A stretch of DNA of 64,000 nucleotides, from NCBI RefSeq assembly GCF_001620065.1, contig NZ_LQGV01000003.1, positions 434,001 through 498,000 of the forward strand, read 5' to 3'. Below the pieces are notes generated by a model. That model did no database searches, was not told where the DNA came from, and saw nothing but the letters and a program-made list of their open reading frames with translations. The DNA comes from Microbacterium sp. TNHR37B (lineage in GTDB: Bacteria > Actinomycetota > Actinomycetes > Actinomycetales > Microbacteriaceae). Positions 36,559 through 52,029 of this stretch are shown here, piece after piece; position 1 is the stretch's first letter, and every line of letters starts with the position of its first letter. The position numbers and the translations under genes are program-made.

Positions 36559-38052
36559 TCAGTCGTGCTGGAGGTGGAACTCCTCGTCGCCGAGGTAGAA
36601 CCTCTCACCTGCTTCGAGCTCGGTTCCGGGGGCCACCTCCATCTCCTCCCCCATCAGGGTGCGCAGAAGCACGCCGTTGGTCGAGCCGAGGTCGGTGATC
36701 GCCCAACGGTCACCGCGCAGTTCCAGCCGCGCGTGGGTCTTGGACACGGTACGGGCCTGGTCTTCGACCGACACGAGCTGCGCCAGCGGGAACGCCGGGT
36801 CTGCCGCGGGACGACGACCGAGCACGACCGTCTCCGACGTGAGGGCGATGGCGTCGCCGGTGGCCGGAATGAGTCGCCACGCCACCGTCTTACGGCGGAC
36901 CATCACCGTCTGGTCGACATCGTCCGCGTCGACATCCTCGGCATCGGGTCCGCGATGCTGCGCGGACACCGACGACCGTGCCGAGAGTGGGGATCCCGCG
37001 ACCGGTGATCCGACCACGGCGGAGACCTCCCCCGACATCTCCGGGAACGCGTCGTGGTCGTCCGGCACTGCGGCCGCCGGCGCCGCCGGCAACGGTGCGG
37101 TGACCGACGGCTGCGCGGGGGCCGGAACGGCGGGCGGCTGCGCAGCGAGCGGAGCCTCGGGCGCGGGCTGTGTCGCTGGGCGCGCTCCGGGGACGAAGGA
37201 GATCAGGCCGTCGACGACGTCGCTCGACCCGGCCCCGTGTCCGCTCGGGAACGGACCGGCGGCGTCCGCCGGCGGTGGTGGCGAGAACGGGCGCGGCGCG
37301 GAGGACGCCGAGCTCGGCGGGTAGGGAGACGGCGAGACCGCGGAGACGTCGTCGATCTCGGCCGACCACGCGTCGGTCTCCACGCTCTGGTCGTCCGATG
37401 CGGCCCGTCCGGGAGGGCCCCACGCGTCGGGGACGCCCGACGTCGGCGCCGAGAACGCCCCGCCGTCCGGGGAGGCGCCTCCGCTCGCCGCTGGCGCGGG
37501 CGGGACCGGCGGGGCCGCGCCGAAGGGCGCACCCGCGGCCTGCGGTGCCGCGAATGCAGCCGACGGGCCCGCAGTGCCGGGCAGGGGCGGCCGCGGCGGA
37601 ACCGGCATCGAGGACGCGCCGCCGATCCCGCCGGACGGCGGCGGCACGGGCGGCGCTGCTGTCGCGGGACGGGCACCCCGCCACGACGCCGGACCGAACC
37701 CGAGGATGCTGGCCCACACGACGAAGAGGAACGCGGCGAGCACCGTCATGCCGGTGCCGTAGCCGAAGCCCGGGTTGATGCGGTGGGCACTGACGATCGT
37801 CAGGACCAGCACCGCCACCGCACCCAATCCGGGCACGAGCAGCAGCAGGATCAGCCACGGGCTGAAGCCGCCCCACTTCAGCACGGTCGCCTGGTTGAGG
37901 AAGGGGACCCACCCCTTCCACGACTCCTCGCCGATCTTGCGGAACAGCGCCGAGAGCGCCAGCGCCGTCCAGACGTACAGGGCGATGCCGATGACGCCGC
38001 TCAGCAACCCGATGAGGGTCAGCAGCGACGTGTCGATCGTCGGGCTGGTCAT
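36559..38052 (-). CDS. Membrane protein with C-terminal FHA domain
   Basis: The 497-residue protein has three or four N-terminal membrane segments resembling DUF5684 (residues 10-125, with EESWKGWVPFLNQATVLKWG), a Pro/Ala/Ser-rich linker of about 250 residues and a C-terminal FHA domain. The FHA domain has GRRP, VSKTHARLEL and DLGSTNG, so the phosphothreonine-binding residues are intact. Just before the FHA domain lies DQTVMVRRK, which resembles the kinase-phosphorylated Thr motifs of actinobacterial FHA proteins. It may sense Ser/Thr-kinase signalling at the membrane. The ATG at 38052 is preferred to a GTG at 38061 because AAGGTGGAG precedes it. Confidence 0.75.
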   Translation of the reverse strand: MTSPTIDTSLLTLIGLLSGVIGIALYVWTALALSALFRKIGEESWKGWVPFLNQATVLKWGGFSPWLILLLLVPGLGAVAVLVLTIVSAHRINPGFGYGTGMTVLAAFLFVVWASILGFGPASWRGARPATAAPPVPPPSGGIGGASSMPVPPRPPLPGTAGPSAAFAAPQAAGAPFGAAPPVPPAPAASGGASPDGGAFSAPTSGVPDAWGPPGRAASDDQSVETDAWSAEIDDVSAVSPSPYPPSSASSAPRPFSPPPPADAAGPFPSGHGAGSSDVVDGLISFVPGARPATQPAPEAPLAAQPPAVPAPAQPSVTAPLPAAPAAAVPDDHDAFPEMSGEVSAVVGSPVAGSPLSARSSVSAQHRGPDAEDVDADDVDQTVMVRRKTVAWRLIPATGDAIALTSETVVLGRRPAADPAFPLAQLVSVEDQARTVSKTHARLELRGDRWAITDLGSTNGVLLRTLMGEEMEVAPGTELEAGERFYLGDEEFHLQHD

Positions 38053-38084
38053 GGACTCCACCTTAAGGGCGGACGGCCACTGTC

Positions 38085-38759
38085 TTACAGATCGGGGAGG
38101 CCGCTGTCCTGCCCCGGGTCGAACGGCGCGTCCAGGGAGCGCGTCAGCTCCTCCAGCATCGCCGCGATCTGTGGTTCGACGTACTGGCCGATCGCCGCCT
38201 GGATCCGCAGCCGGTGGTGCAGCAGCACGCTGCAGACCTCCCTGCCGATCATGTTCGCGTAGTCGTCGGCCAGCCCCACCTCCTGCCGCAGCGCAGCTTT
38301 CGCCTCGTCGGAGAGCGGCGGAAGGGCGGGCACATCGGAGTTCGCTTCGTCGGCCAGACCCGAGATGGTGAACAGGAACGGCGCCCCGGGGACGGGCTCC
38401 GGATCCATCGGCAACCCCTCGTACTCGGGGTCCAGGCCCTCGGCGGGGCGGTAGCTGCGGGCGCGGTTACGGGCGGCCTGCTGGTCGAGCTCCGCCTGCA
38501 GCATCGGCAGGTTGAGAGAGGTGTACTCGGCGACGGCGTGATCGATGATCGTCTTGATCCGGATCGACAGGCCATGCTGAACGCCGTGCGGGACGTCGGC
38601 GCCGAGACCGGCGGCAGAGAGCACGGGGGACCCGAAGCAACGGCGACACGGTGCAACTCGGCCCCGATGCGTCGCCGGCTCCCACCGCGGCAGCCAACGA
38701 AGCCAGGCGTCCACCGCCTGGCTGACCTGGGTCTCGATCGACCGCTCCACGGGCACCAT
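38085..38759 (-). CDS. Conserved hypothetical protein with a CRRC motif
   Basis: This 224-residue, soluble-looking protein has an N-terminal APCRRC motif after a His (possible metal or redox site), an acidic Pro-rich middle (EYEGLPMDPEPVPG) and helical C-terminal sequence ending DPGQDSGLPDL. I do not assign a function. The ATG at 38759 has GGGGGAC upstream. It precedes the FHA gene by 32 bp in the same direction, so it may belong to the same operon. Confidence 0.55.
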   Translation of the reverse strand: MVPVERSIETQVSQAVDAWLRWLPRWEPATHRGRVAPCRRCFGSPVLSAAGLGADVPHGVQHGLSIRIKTIIDHAVAEYTSLNLPMLQAELDQQAARNRARSYRPAEGLDPEYEGLPMDPEPVPGAPFLFTISGLADEANSDVPALPPLSDEAKAALRQEVGLADDYANMIGREVCSVLLHHRLRIQAAIGQYVEPQIAAMLEELTRSLDAPFDPGQDSGLPDL

Positions 38760-38830
38760 TGTCCCCCGTCAGGCGTCCGGGAGTGCGGATTTCGATGCCA
38801 CCGGGCACGCCGGCGTCCGCCGAGAGACGG

Positions 38831-39310
38831 TCAGGACTCGTCCTCGTCGCGTTCCCAGCGCCACGTCGGCCGCCGCGCCCGCGTGCGGACGAGTGCCACC
38901 GCGACCCACGCGCACACGAAGGTGACGACCACCAGCACCGGGAGGAACGGGCTCGTGACGAATCCGCCGACCGCGGCACCCGAGCGGGCGAGATCCGCAC
39001 CGGTCACCAGCGCCCCGAACCACAGCCCGGCCACGTACGCCACGAACACCGTGACGACGCTCGCGATGGTCGAACGGTAGGTGGGCCGGGCGACCCGGGT
39101 GGCGAGCGCCGTGAGGATCGCGAAGGCGACACCCGCCACGACGACGGCCAATGCACCGGGCAACGATCCGAGGCCCGGCACCGAGACGACCTCGGCATCG
39201 GCGAGGAGGCTCGTCACTCCGAAAGCGGCGATCACGAGCGCGAAGAAGCCCACCGTCGTCAGCGCCACCGCCAGCGGCGGCGACACCGGGCCGCGTTCGG
39301 GTGAGCTCAC
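38831..39310 (-). CDS. Four-helix membrane protein, function unknown
   Basis: This 159-residue protein has four predicted membrane segments (about residues 15-35, 50-70, 82-102 and 118-140) and an acidic/Arg-rich C-terminal tail (TRARRPTWRWERDEDES). No family was recognised with confidence. The GTG start is one base from the stop of the upstream Pro-rich membrane protein, indicating co-expression. Confidence 0.65.
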   Translation of the reverse strand: MSSPERGPVSPPLAVALTTVGFFALVIAAFGVTSLLADAEVVSVPGLGSLPGALAVVVAGVAFAILTALATRVARPTYRSTIASVVTVFVAYVAGLWFGALVTGADLARSGAAVGGFVTSPFLPVLVVVTFVCAWVAVALVRTRARRPTWRWERDEDES

Positions 39311-39311
39311 G

Positions 39312-40241
39312 TCACATCCGGTGCAGTTGGGGGCCCGCCTCGAGCGTGCGCTCGTACTCGCGCTGAGCCTCGATGTTGAGCTCGGTCACCCGTGCGCCAC
39401 GCGAGGCGACCCACGCCCCGAACCAGATCGTGATCTCGCGGCCGAGGATGAAGGCGACGATGGCCAGAGGGGCGAGCATCTGCCCCTCGATCAGTTCCGC
39501 GCCCTGGCTGGGGGTCAGACTCCAGAACGGCGCCTCGAACAGCTGACCCAGCAGGTGACCGCCGTACGCGGCGGCCCCCACCAGCAGACCGAAGATCACC
39601 CAGCGACCCCATCGACCGCGGTTGATGATCGCTCCCAAGAGCCAGAAGGCGAGGAAGAACACGACGACGGGCACCCAGAACCACCACGAGGTGACAGCGT
39701 CCAGCGCCTGCGAGCCGAGGCTCGTCACGGTCACGTCGCCGGAGGCGGCACCGAGTCCGAGGGCCGCGCCGAGGTACAAGAGGCCGAAGACCACGGCGGC
39801 GAGAAGGCCGATGAGCCCCGCGGCGCCCCGGTTGCCGCGCGGGCGCGGAGCCTCCGGCGCCTGGACGAAGATCGGCTGGGGCGCCGGAGCGGGCGCCACG
39901 ACCGGTTCGACCCGCTCGGTCTCGGCCACGGGCGGAGTCGGTTCGCTCGGCGTGATGACGGCGGTGCGGTCGTCGGCGACGACGGTCTCGCTCACCGCCG
40001 GGGCAGCCGGGGCGGCCGCGCTGTCGGCAGTCGTGTCCACCGGGGCCTCGGGCTCGGGGCCCGCCGCCTCGATGTAGGAGAGGTCGTGGTGCGCCGGCTC
40101 CTGCGGAGCGACGGCGTCACGGGAGGCCGCTTCGGCTTCCGCCAGGCCCTCGTTGGCGCGGCCGACCACGTCGTCCACGTTGGTCGCGGCGTCGGACGAC
40201 GTCGACGGCTCGACCGGCTCGCCGTGGTTGGGATCGCTCAT
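39312..40241 (-). CDS. Membrane protein with long acidic Pro/Ala-rich N-terminal region
   Basis: The 309-residue protein has an intrinsically disordered acidic N-terminal half (residues 1-135, rich in Ala, Pro, Glu and Thr), then four membrane segments and a short cytoplasmic end. The ATG at 40241 gives MSDPNHGEPVEPSTSSD and has GGAG 8 nt upstream; longer frames run into the divergent promoter region. No known domain was recognised. The genes 40241-36154 run in one direction with small gaps. Confidence 0.65.
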   Translation of the reverse strand: MSDPNHGEPVEPSTSSDAATNVDDVVGRANEGLAEAEAASRDAVAPQEPAHHDLSYIEAAGPEPEAPVDTTADSAAAPAAPAVSETVVADDRTAVITPSEPTPPVAETERVEPVVAPAPAPQPIFVQAPEAPRPRGNRGAAGLIGLLAAVVFGLLYLGAALGLGAASGDVTVTSLGSQALDAVTSWWFWVPVVVFFLAFWLLGAIINRGRWGRWVIFGLLVGAAAYGGHLLGQLFEAPFWSLTPSQGAELIEGQMLAPLAIVAFILGREITIWFGAWVASRGARVTELNIEAQREYERTLEAGPQLHRM

Positions 40242-40320
40242 TGCGGTGTGCTCCTCACGCGGAGGCGCGCGCCACCGCACAGCGAGCGTAACGTGCGGCG
40301 GGGCGCCCACCCCGAAGGCA

Positions 40321-40336
40321 TGCCGACGTGTCGGCA
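40321..40336. promoter_or_regulatory. Operator-like palindrome between divergent genes
   Basis: TGCCGAC-GT-GTCGGCA is a perfect inverted repeat in the 130-bp region between the genes starting at 40241 (minus) and 40372 (plus). It lies about 40-50 bp upstream of the proposed leaderless start of the lipoprotein gene, next to its -35 position, so it could control either or both genes. Confidence 0.5.
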
Positions 40337-40359
40337 CCCGAGTCGCCGGGCGGTCTGCT

Positions 40360-40365
40360 TATCGT
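40360..40365 (+). promoter_or_regulatory. -10 box of a leaderless promoter for the lipoprotein gene
   Basis: TATCGT is followed by 6 nt and then the ATG at 40372. No Shine-Dalgarno sequence is present. Confidence 0.5.
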
Positions 40366-40371
40366 GGGCGC

Positions 40372-41049
40372 ATGCCCTCGCGTCGCCCCGTCCGTGTACG
40401 AATGTCGGTACGGTCGCGCGTGCGCGTCCTGGCGCTGACGACGGCGACAGGAGCCCTCCTCGCGACGGCGTCGGCGTGTGCGCCGGAGCCCGCCCCGCCG
40501 ACCCCGTCGACGCCGCCCGTGTCCGCGGCGAGCCCGACACCCTCCGCGGCGGGCGCGCCCGTGCTGGCGGATTTCCCTTTCGCGCCCTCCGAGTCCACCA
40601 CTCCCCTGCCCGACGACTGTCGCGCCATCCTCACCGAGAGCGTCCTGAGCGAGCTCGGTGACGTTCCCTTGAACGCTCCCGGGATGGGTGGCGGCATCCG
40701 CCCCGACAGCACCCGGGTCTGCGCGTGGGGCGAGCCGGGCGCGGCGGGCACCTGGTTGGTCACACGCATCGGCTTCTCCCCGTTCCGCGCAGCCTCCGAC
40801 GCGCTCTACGAGCTCGGCCGTGAGGGATTCACGTGCTACGAGCCGGGCGGCGGCATTCGGTGCGAGCGCACGTGGCCGCACGAGACGCTCCCCGTCACGC
40901 AGGGCCGGACCGTCTACTACCGCGACGGCATCGTCATCGACACGCAGTACTCCAACCTGGCACCGGCCGGCTACACCAACGCGATCATCGCGTCGATGTG
41001 GCCCGCGGGAGGAGCTCCTCGCCCGAGCCCGTCGCCGAGCACCCCCTGA
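40372..41049 (+). CDS. Secreted lipoprotein, function unknown
   Basis: The 225-residue protein begins with a basic n-region and a lipobox (LLATASAC), followed by a Pro/Ala/Thr-rich linker and a globular domain. The domain has DDCRAIL, CAWGEPG and GFTCYEPGGGIRCERTW, giving four Cys that may form two disulfides, and ends YTNAIIASMWPAGG. The start at 40372 is leaderless-type (TATCGT 6 nt upstream). The globular domain resembles that of the convergent gene at 41080-41685 in Cys positions and C-terminal pattern, so the two are probably paralogues. A Pro/Ser tail ends the protein. Confidence 0.7.
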   Translation: MPSRRPVRVRMSVRSRVRVLALTTATGALLATASACAPEPAPPTPSTPPVSAASPTPSAAGAPVLADFPFAPSESTTPLPDDCRAILTESVLSELGDVPLNAPGMGGGIRPDSTRVCAWGEPGAAGTWLVTRIGFSPFRAASDALYELGREGFTCYEPGGGIRCERTWPHETLPVTQGRTVYYRDGIVIDTQYSNLAPAGYTNAIIASMWPAGGAPRPSPSPSTP

Positions 41050-41079
41050 CGGACGCCGGACTCACCGGCGACCACCGGA

Positions 41080-41685
41080 TCAGCGAGCCCCCCACACGCG
41101 GTCGGCGACGACGTCGACGTACCCCGACGGGCGCCATCCGCTCTCGAGGGTGGAGACCCAGAGACCGCCGACGATGTCGATCGTCTCCCGGTCGTCGCCG
41201 TCCTCCCGGACGCACCGCGTGCGGCGGTCCCGTTCCTCACACGTGTACCCCTGCACGCTCAGGGCCGTCCGGGCGATGGCGCCCGCGTCGGTGGGGACGT
41301 CGGCGAGCGTCGTGGACACCGAGCCCTCCGGCCCCGTCCACCCGCACGTGAGTCGCACGGCCGGTGCCAGAGCGTCCACCAGCGCCGGCGCCATCGTGGC
41401 GGGGGCGTCGGTCGAGGGGGTCAGGATCGACTCATCGGACCACACGAGACTCCGCCACACGGACGTGTCGTACAGTTCGCGACACTCCGTCGGGGGTCCA
41501 GCCGCCTCGACATCGCCGTCGCCCGCGACCGGTCCCGAGGCCGATCCGCCCAGCTGTCCACCGACGAAGCCGACGAGCCCAGGGACGAGCGGTGCCGCGA
41601 TCCACACCAGGCCGCCGACGACAAGGGCGCACGCGAGTCCGACCGTCCACGCGAGCGCCGAGTTCCTTCCGCCGACCCGTGCCAC
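41080..41685 (-). CDS. Membrane-anchored secreted protein related to the neighbouring lipoprotein
   Basis: This 201-residue protein has one N-terminal membrane segment (about residues 12-35), a Gly/Pro linker and an extracytoplasmic domain with ECRELY, LTCGW, GYTCEERDRRTRCV and a WRPSGYVDVVADRVW end. These match the order of Cys and Trp motifs in the lipoprotein encoded opposite. The GTG start has TAGCGT 6 nt upstream, so it is probably leaderless. It converges with the lipoprotein gene, leaving 30 bp between stops. Confidence 0.7.
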   Translation of the reverse strand: MARVGGRNSALAWTVGLACALVVGGLVWIAAPLVPGLVGFVGGQLGGSASGPVAGDGDVEAAGPPTECRELYDTSVWRSLVWSDESILTPSTDAPATMAPALVDALAPAVRLTCGWTGPEGSVSTTLADVPTDAGAIARTALSVQGYTCEERDRRTRCVREDGDDRETIDIVGGLWVSTLESGWRPSGYVDVVADRVWGAR

Positions 41686-41691
41686 CTCTCC

Positions 41692-41697
41692 ACGCTA
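41692..41697 (-). promoter_or_regulatory. -10 box of a leaderless promoter for the 41080-41685 gene
   Basis: TAGCGT on the minus strand is 6 nt from the GTG at 41685. The intervening GGAGAG is purine-rich but too close to act as a normal ribosome-binding site. Confidence 0.45.
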
Positions 41698-41753
41698 ACC
41701 GCGGAGGGGGCCGGGGCCGTGGAGACGAGCCGAGAACCGCCGCGCGCAGACGC

Positions 41754-41788
41754 GAAAGAGCCCCAGGGGCGTACCCTGGGGCTCTTTC
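41754..41788 (-). terminator. Terminator after rpoC
   Basis: A perfect 15-bp stem (GAAAGAGCCCCAGGG at 41754-41768 with 41774-41788) and a 5-nt loop lie about 100 nt after the rpoC stop. It is the main stop signal of rpoBC. Confidence 0.85.
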
Positions 41789-41854
41789 GACTCCTACCGG
41801 GAACCGATCAGTTGTGCTCGCGACTTCGTCGCTTCGACTTCAATCGGCTCGGTC

Positions 41855-41872
41855 GAACGAGCAAGCTCGTTC
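41855..41872. repeat. Palindrome just after rpoC
   Basis: GAACGAGC-AA-GCTCGTTC is a perfect inverted repeat starting 14 nt after the rpoC stop, in a stretch of TCG-rich sequence. It resembles the interspersed palindrome between rpsG and fusA in style but is not the same sequence. Confidence 0.45.
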
Positions 41873-41886
41873 TCCCCTCGCCTCCA

Positions 41887-45762
<3,876 letters not shown>

Positions 45763-45804
45763 GAGTTCTCCTGTGTCGAAATTCGTAGAAATGCCTGGCC
45801 GGGA

Positions 45805-49305
<3,501 letters not shown>

Positions 49306-49465
49306 GGGGATTACCTCCGTGAGCCCGGGCAGGGCGGGTGTTCCTTGTCGACAGGTGGAGTGCTCCCGGAACCGAAACCTGCCGCACGCGCTGCCGCGAA
49401 GCGACAGGGGCGCAGGCACAAGCCGACCACCATATGAGGGCAAGGGGAAGGGAGCGCAACTACCC

Positions 49466-49494
49466 ACTATAGACCGGGCGACGCGCCGTGTCCA
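49466..49494 (-). promoter_or_regulatory. Promoter of rpoBC
   Basis: On the minus strand TGGACA (49489-49494) and TATAGT (49466-49471) are spaced by 17 bp; both match 5 of 6 consensus bases, the best sigma-70-type promoter in the window. The start would be near 49459, leaving a leader of about 155 nt before the TTG start. Confidence 0.75.
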
Positions 49495-49545
49495 GTCGAA
49501 TCCTTGACGAGTTTCTGTGACTGCGGTATAACCGCGCGGACGGCC

Positions 49546-51105
49546 TCAGCGCGGGTGACGAAACCGCAGCCGGGTGCCGGGCCGCGCCTGCGCGAGGAGG
49601 TCGCGCGAGTCGTCGGTGACCACCGCGATCACGGGATAGCCGCCGGTGACCGGGGCGTCCGGCCCGAGGACCACCGGTCGCCCCGATGGTGGCACCTGGA
49701 GGGCACCGGGAACCATGCCCTCGCTGGGCAGCTCGGCATCGTCGAGGCGTCCCAACGCCGGGCCGTCCAGCCGCAGGCCCACCCGGTCGGCCTCGTGCGA
49801 CACCGTCCACACGGCATCGAACAGGAGCGGGAGGGCGGAGGGGACGAACCGATCGGCGCGTGGGCCGGCAGCCAGCGCGACCTCGATCACGTCATCGCCC
49901 GGCGGACCCCAGGGCGCCAGGGGCAGCGCGGGCACCCGTTGCGGGGCGCGCTCCCCCACCGGGATCAGATCACCGGCGCGCAACGGCTCCGGACCGATCC
50001 CGGCGAGGGTGTCCGTGGCGCGGGAGCCGGCGACGTCGGGCACGACGATCCCGCCCCGCACCGCGAGGTAGGCGTAGGCGCCGTGCGCGAGCCGGTCGAC
50101 CAGGAGCTCGCCCCCGCGGGGCCACGGATGCGCCTGGTACGGGTCCACGGGCCGGCCGTCGAGGAGGACGGGGCCCCACCCTCCGGTGACGGCGAACCAC
50201 AGGTCGTCCTCGGCGACGGCGCGCCAGCCTCCGAGAGCGATCTCGACGCCCGCGGCGTGCTCGTCGTTGCCCACGAGGCGATTCGCCGTCCGCAGGGCGG
50301 TGCGGTCGAACGCCCCCGAGGACGCGATGCCGTCGGCGACGTGCCCCGCCCGGCCCTGGTCCTGGATCGTGGCACGCAGCCCGGGCTCGCGCACGCGGAA
50401 CGAGGCGACCGATGGACGCGGTGCCGCGCCGCCCTCGGTGATCGGAGCGGCCGCCACAGAGAGCGCACGAGACGGCACGAAGCGCACGCGGTCGCCGGGG
50501 GCCAGAAGGGTCGGCACGGCGGCCGCGGGGTCGAACAGCCGAGCCGATGTCGTCCCGATCAGCTGCCAGCCGCCCGGGGTGTCGCGCGGGTACGCGCCGG
50601 AGAACTCCCCCGCCACGGCGACCGAACCTGCCGGGACGCGCGTGCGCGGCGTGCTCCGGCGGGAGACCAGGAACGGCCAGTCCGCGCTCACCAGATAACC
50701 GAACCCGGGGGCGAACCCGGTGAAGGCGACCGTCCACGACGCCGCCGAGTGGCAGGCGGCGAGCGCGTCGGGGGTCGTGCCGAGTTCGGTCGCGAGATCC
50801 ACGAGGTCCTCGCCGTCGTACACGACGGGAAGATCCACGGGCGCTCCGGAGGGCGGCGGGACGCGCACCGACGCTCCGGCGAGGGTCTCCTCGATCCACC
50901 GTTGGGCGGCCGCGAGCGCGCCCGGACCGCCGTCGACGATCACGAGGACGGTCCGCGCCGCCGGCACGATGTCGACGACGGACGGCGGCGCAGATGCGGC
51001 AAGCGCCTCTCGCGCCGCGAGCACCTGATCCAACGAGGGGAACTCCGCCAGCACTGCACGGTCGCCCATCGGACGGATGACGGGGACGCGGGAGGGGCTC
51101 ACCAT
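49546..51105 (-). CDS. pxpBC: Fused 5-oxoprolinase subunits B and C
   Basis: With PxpA, PxpB and PxpC convert 5-oxoproline to glutamate using ATP. The 519-residue protein joins a KipI/PxpB domain (about residues 1-213; PMGDRAVLAEF and AFTGFAPGFGYL) to a KipA/PxpC domain (about 225-519; GLRATIQDQGRAGHVADGIA and GYPVIAVVTDD). In most bacteria these are separate genes. The ATG at 51105 overlaps the pxpA stop by 7 nt. A longer frame runs upstream through pxpA but is not coding there. It is transcribed away from rpoB. Confidence 0.9.
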   Translation of the reverse strand: MVSPSRVPVIRPMGDRAVLAEFPSLDQVLAAREALAASAPPSVVDIVPAARTVLVIVDGGPGALAAAQRWIEETLAGASVRVPPPSGAPVDLPVVYDGEDLVDLATELGTTPDALAACHSAASWTVAFTGFAPGFGYLVSADWPFLVSRRSTPRTRVPAGSVAVAGEFSGAYPRDTPGGWQLIGTTSARLFDPAAAVPTLLAPGDRVRFVPSRALSVAAAPITEGGAAPRPSVASFRVREPGLRATIQDQGRAGHVADGIASSGAFDRTALRTANRLVGNDEHAAGVEIALGGWRAVAEDDLWFAVTGGWGPVLLDGRPVDPYQAHPWPRGGELLVDRLAHGAYAYLAVRGGIVVPDVAGSRATDTLAGIGPEPLRAGDLIPVGERAPQRVPALPLAPWGPPGDDVIEVALAAGPRADRFVPSALPLLFDAVWTVSHEADRVGLRLDGPALGRLDDAELPSEGMVPGALQVPPSGRPVVLGPDAPVTGGYPVIAVVTDDSRDLLAQARPGTRLRFRHPR

Positions 51106-51854
51106 GGCGCGGCCACCGCGATGCCCGCGGCGTCGAGCGCGGCACGCACCGCGCGCGCCATCTCGACGGCGCCGGGAGAGTCGCCGTGGACGCACAGCGA
51201 CGAGGCCCGGACAGGCACGACCGTGCCGTCGACGGCGGTGACCGATCCCTCCGTCACGAGGCGCACGGCCCGGGCGGCGACCACCGCAGGGTCGTGGAGA
51301 AGCGCGCCGGGCTCCGAGCGGGGGACGAGGGTGCCGCCGGGCAGGTATCCGCGGTCGAGGAACGCCTCGCGCAGGAACGGCAGGCCGAGGGACACCGCGG
51401 CCCGCTCGATCTGACCGCCCGTGCCCAGGAGAGCCAACGGGCGCCCGAGGTCTGCCGACACCTCGGCGACGGCGGCGGCCACCGCATGGGCGGCCGGCGC
51501 CTCGGCGGCGACCACGTGGTAGAGCGCTCCGTGCGGTTTGACGTAGCGGAGGTCCGCCCCGGCCGCCACCAACGCCGCGACCTGTTCTCGCACCTGCTGG
51601 CGAAGCACCGGCGGATCGACCGTCTGCACGGCACGCCCGAACCCCGCCCTGTCGACGAACGAGGGGTGGGCTCCCACGGCGACCCCGTGAGCGCGAGCGT
51701 GGGCGACCGCCGCGCGCATCGACTCCCCGTCGCCGGCGTGTCCGCCGCACGCGATCGAGGCGCTCGAGATCACGGGATAGAGGGCCTCGTCGTCGGCCGT
51801 GGGGACGCCGTCGACGGTCTCGCCGAGGTCGGCGTTGAGGTCGATCACGCACAT
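51099..51854 (-). CDS. pxpA: 5-oxoprolinase subunit A (LamB/YcsF family)
   Basis: This 251-residue LamB/YcsF-family protein starts MCVIDLNADLGETVDGVPTA and has the conserved SSASIACGGHAGD, GAHPSF and LRYVKPHGALYH segments that form the metal/substrate site. Together with the downstream pxpBC fusion it should cleave 5-oxoproline. The ATG at 51854 has TACCGT 6 nt upstream and no ribosome-binding site beyond a GC run, consistent with a leaderless start. Confidence 0.92.
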   Translation of the reverse strand: MCVIDLNADLGETVDGVPTADDEALYPVISSASIACGGHAGDGESMRAAVAHARAHGVAVGAHPSFVDRAGFGRAVQTVDPPVLRQQVREQVAALVAAGADLRYVKPHGALYHVVAAEAPAAHAVAAAVAEVSADLGRPLALLGTGGQIERAAVSLGLPFLREAFLDRGYLPGGTLVPRSEPGALLHDPAVVAARAVRLVTEGSVTAVDGTVVPVRASSLCVHGDSPGAVEMARAVRAALDAAGIAVAAPW

Positions 51855-51860
51855 GCCCCC

Positions 51861-51866
51861 ACGGTA
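51861..51866 (-). promoter_or_regulatory. -10 box of a leaderless pxpA promoter
   Basis: TACCGT on the minus strand is 6 nt from the pxpA ATG. No -35 was identified. Confidence 0.45.
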
Positions 51867-51892
51867 CCGCCGAGAGCCTTGGGCGACCGGGC

Positions 51893-51988
51893 TGCGCACC
51901 TCCTCCACTCCGCGCCCCGTTGCCTGCCGCCTCCGCGCACGCACGCCCTGCGTGACAAGAAAAGGCTCGGAGGTGGAGGAGTTGCGCA
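51893..51988. repeat. Long imperfect inverted repeat between pxpA and the next gene
   Basis: TGCGCACCTCCTCCACTCC (51893-51911) is an imperfect reverse complement of GGAGGTGGAGGAGTTGCGCA (51969-51988), separated by 57 bp. It lies between two divergent leaderless-type promoters. It may be an interspersed repeat or a regulatory site. Confidence 0.45.
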
Positions 51989-52017
51989 GGCACCCGCGTC
52001 ACGGGCCGTCGCCCCGG

Positions 52018-52023
52018 TAGCGT
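52018..52023 (+). promoter_or_regulatory. -10 box of a leaderless promoter
   Basis: TAGCGT is followed by 6 nt and the ATG at 52030, with no Shine-Dalgarno sequence. The same hexamer and spacing occur before two genes on the other strand. Confidence 0.5.
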
Positions 52024-52029
52024 GGACGC

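Noticed and set aside
38760..38830. A possible tRNA in the short gap before the CRRC-motif gene
   Set aside because: No cloverleaf could be drawn and the expected T-loop sequence is missing.
49306..49467. An upstream start for rpoB at 49467
   Set aside because: It would place the start inside the -10 element and add about 54 residues with no family match. The TTG at 49305 has a strong ribosome-binding site.
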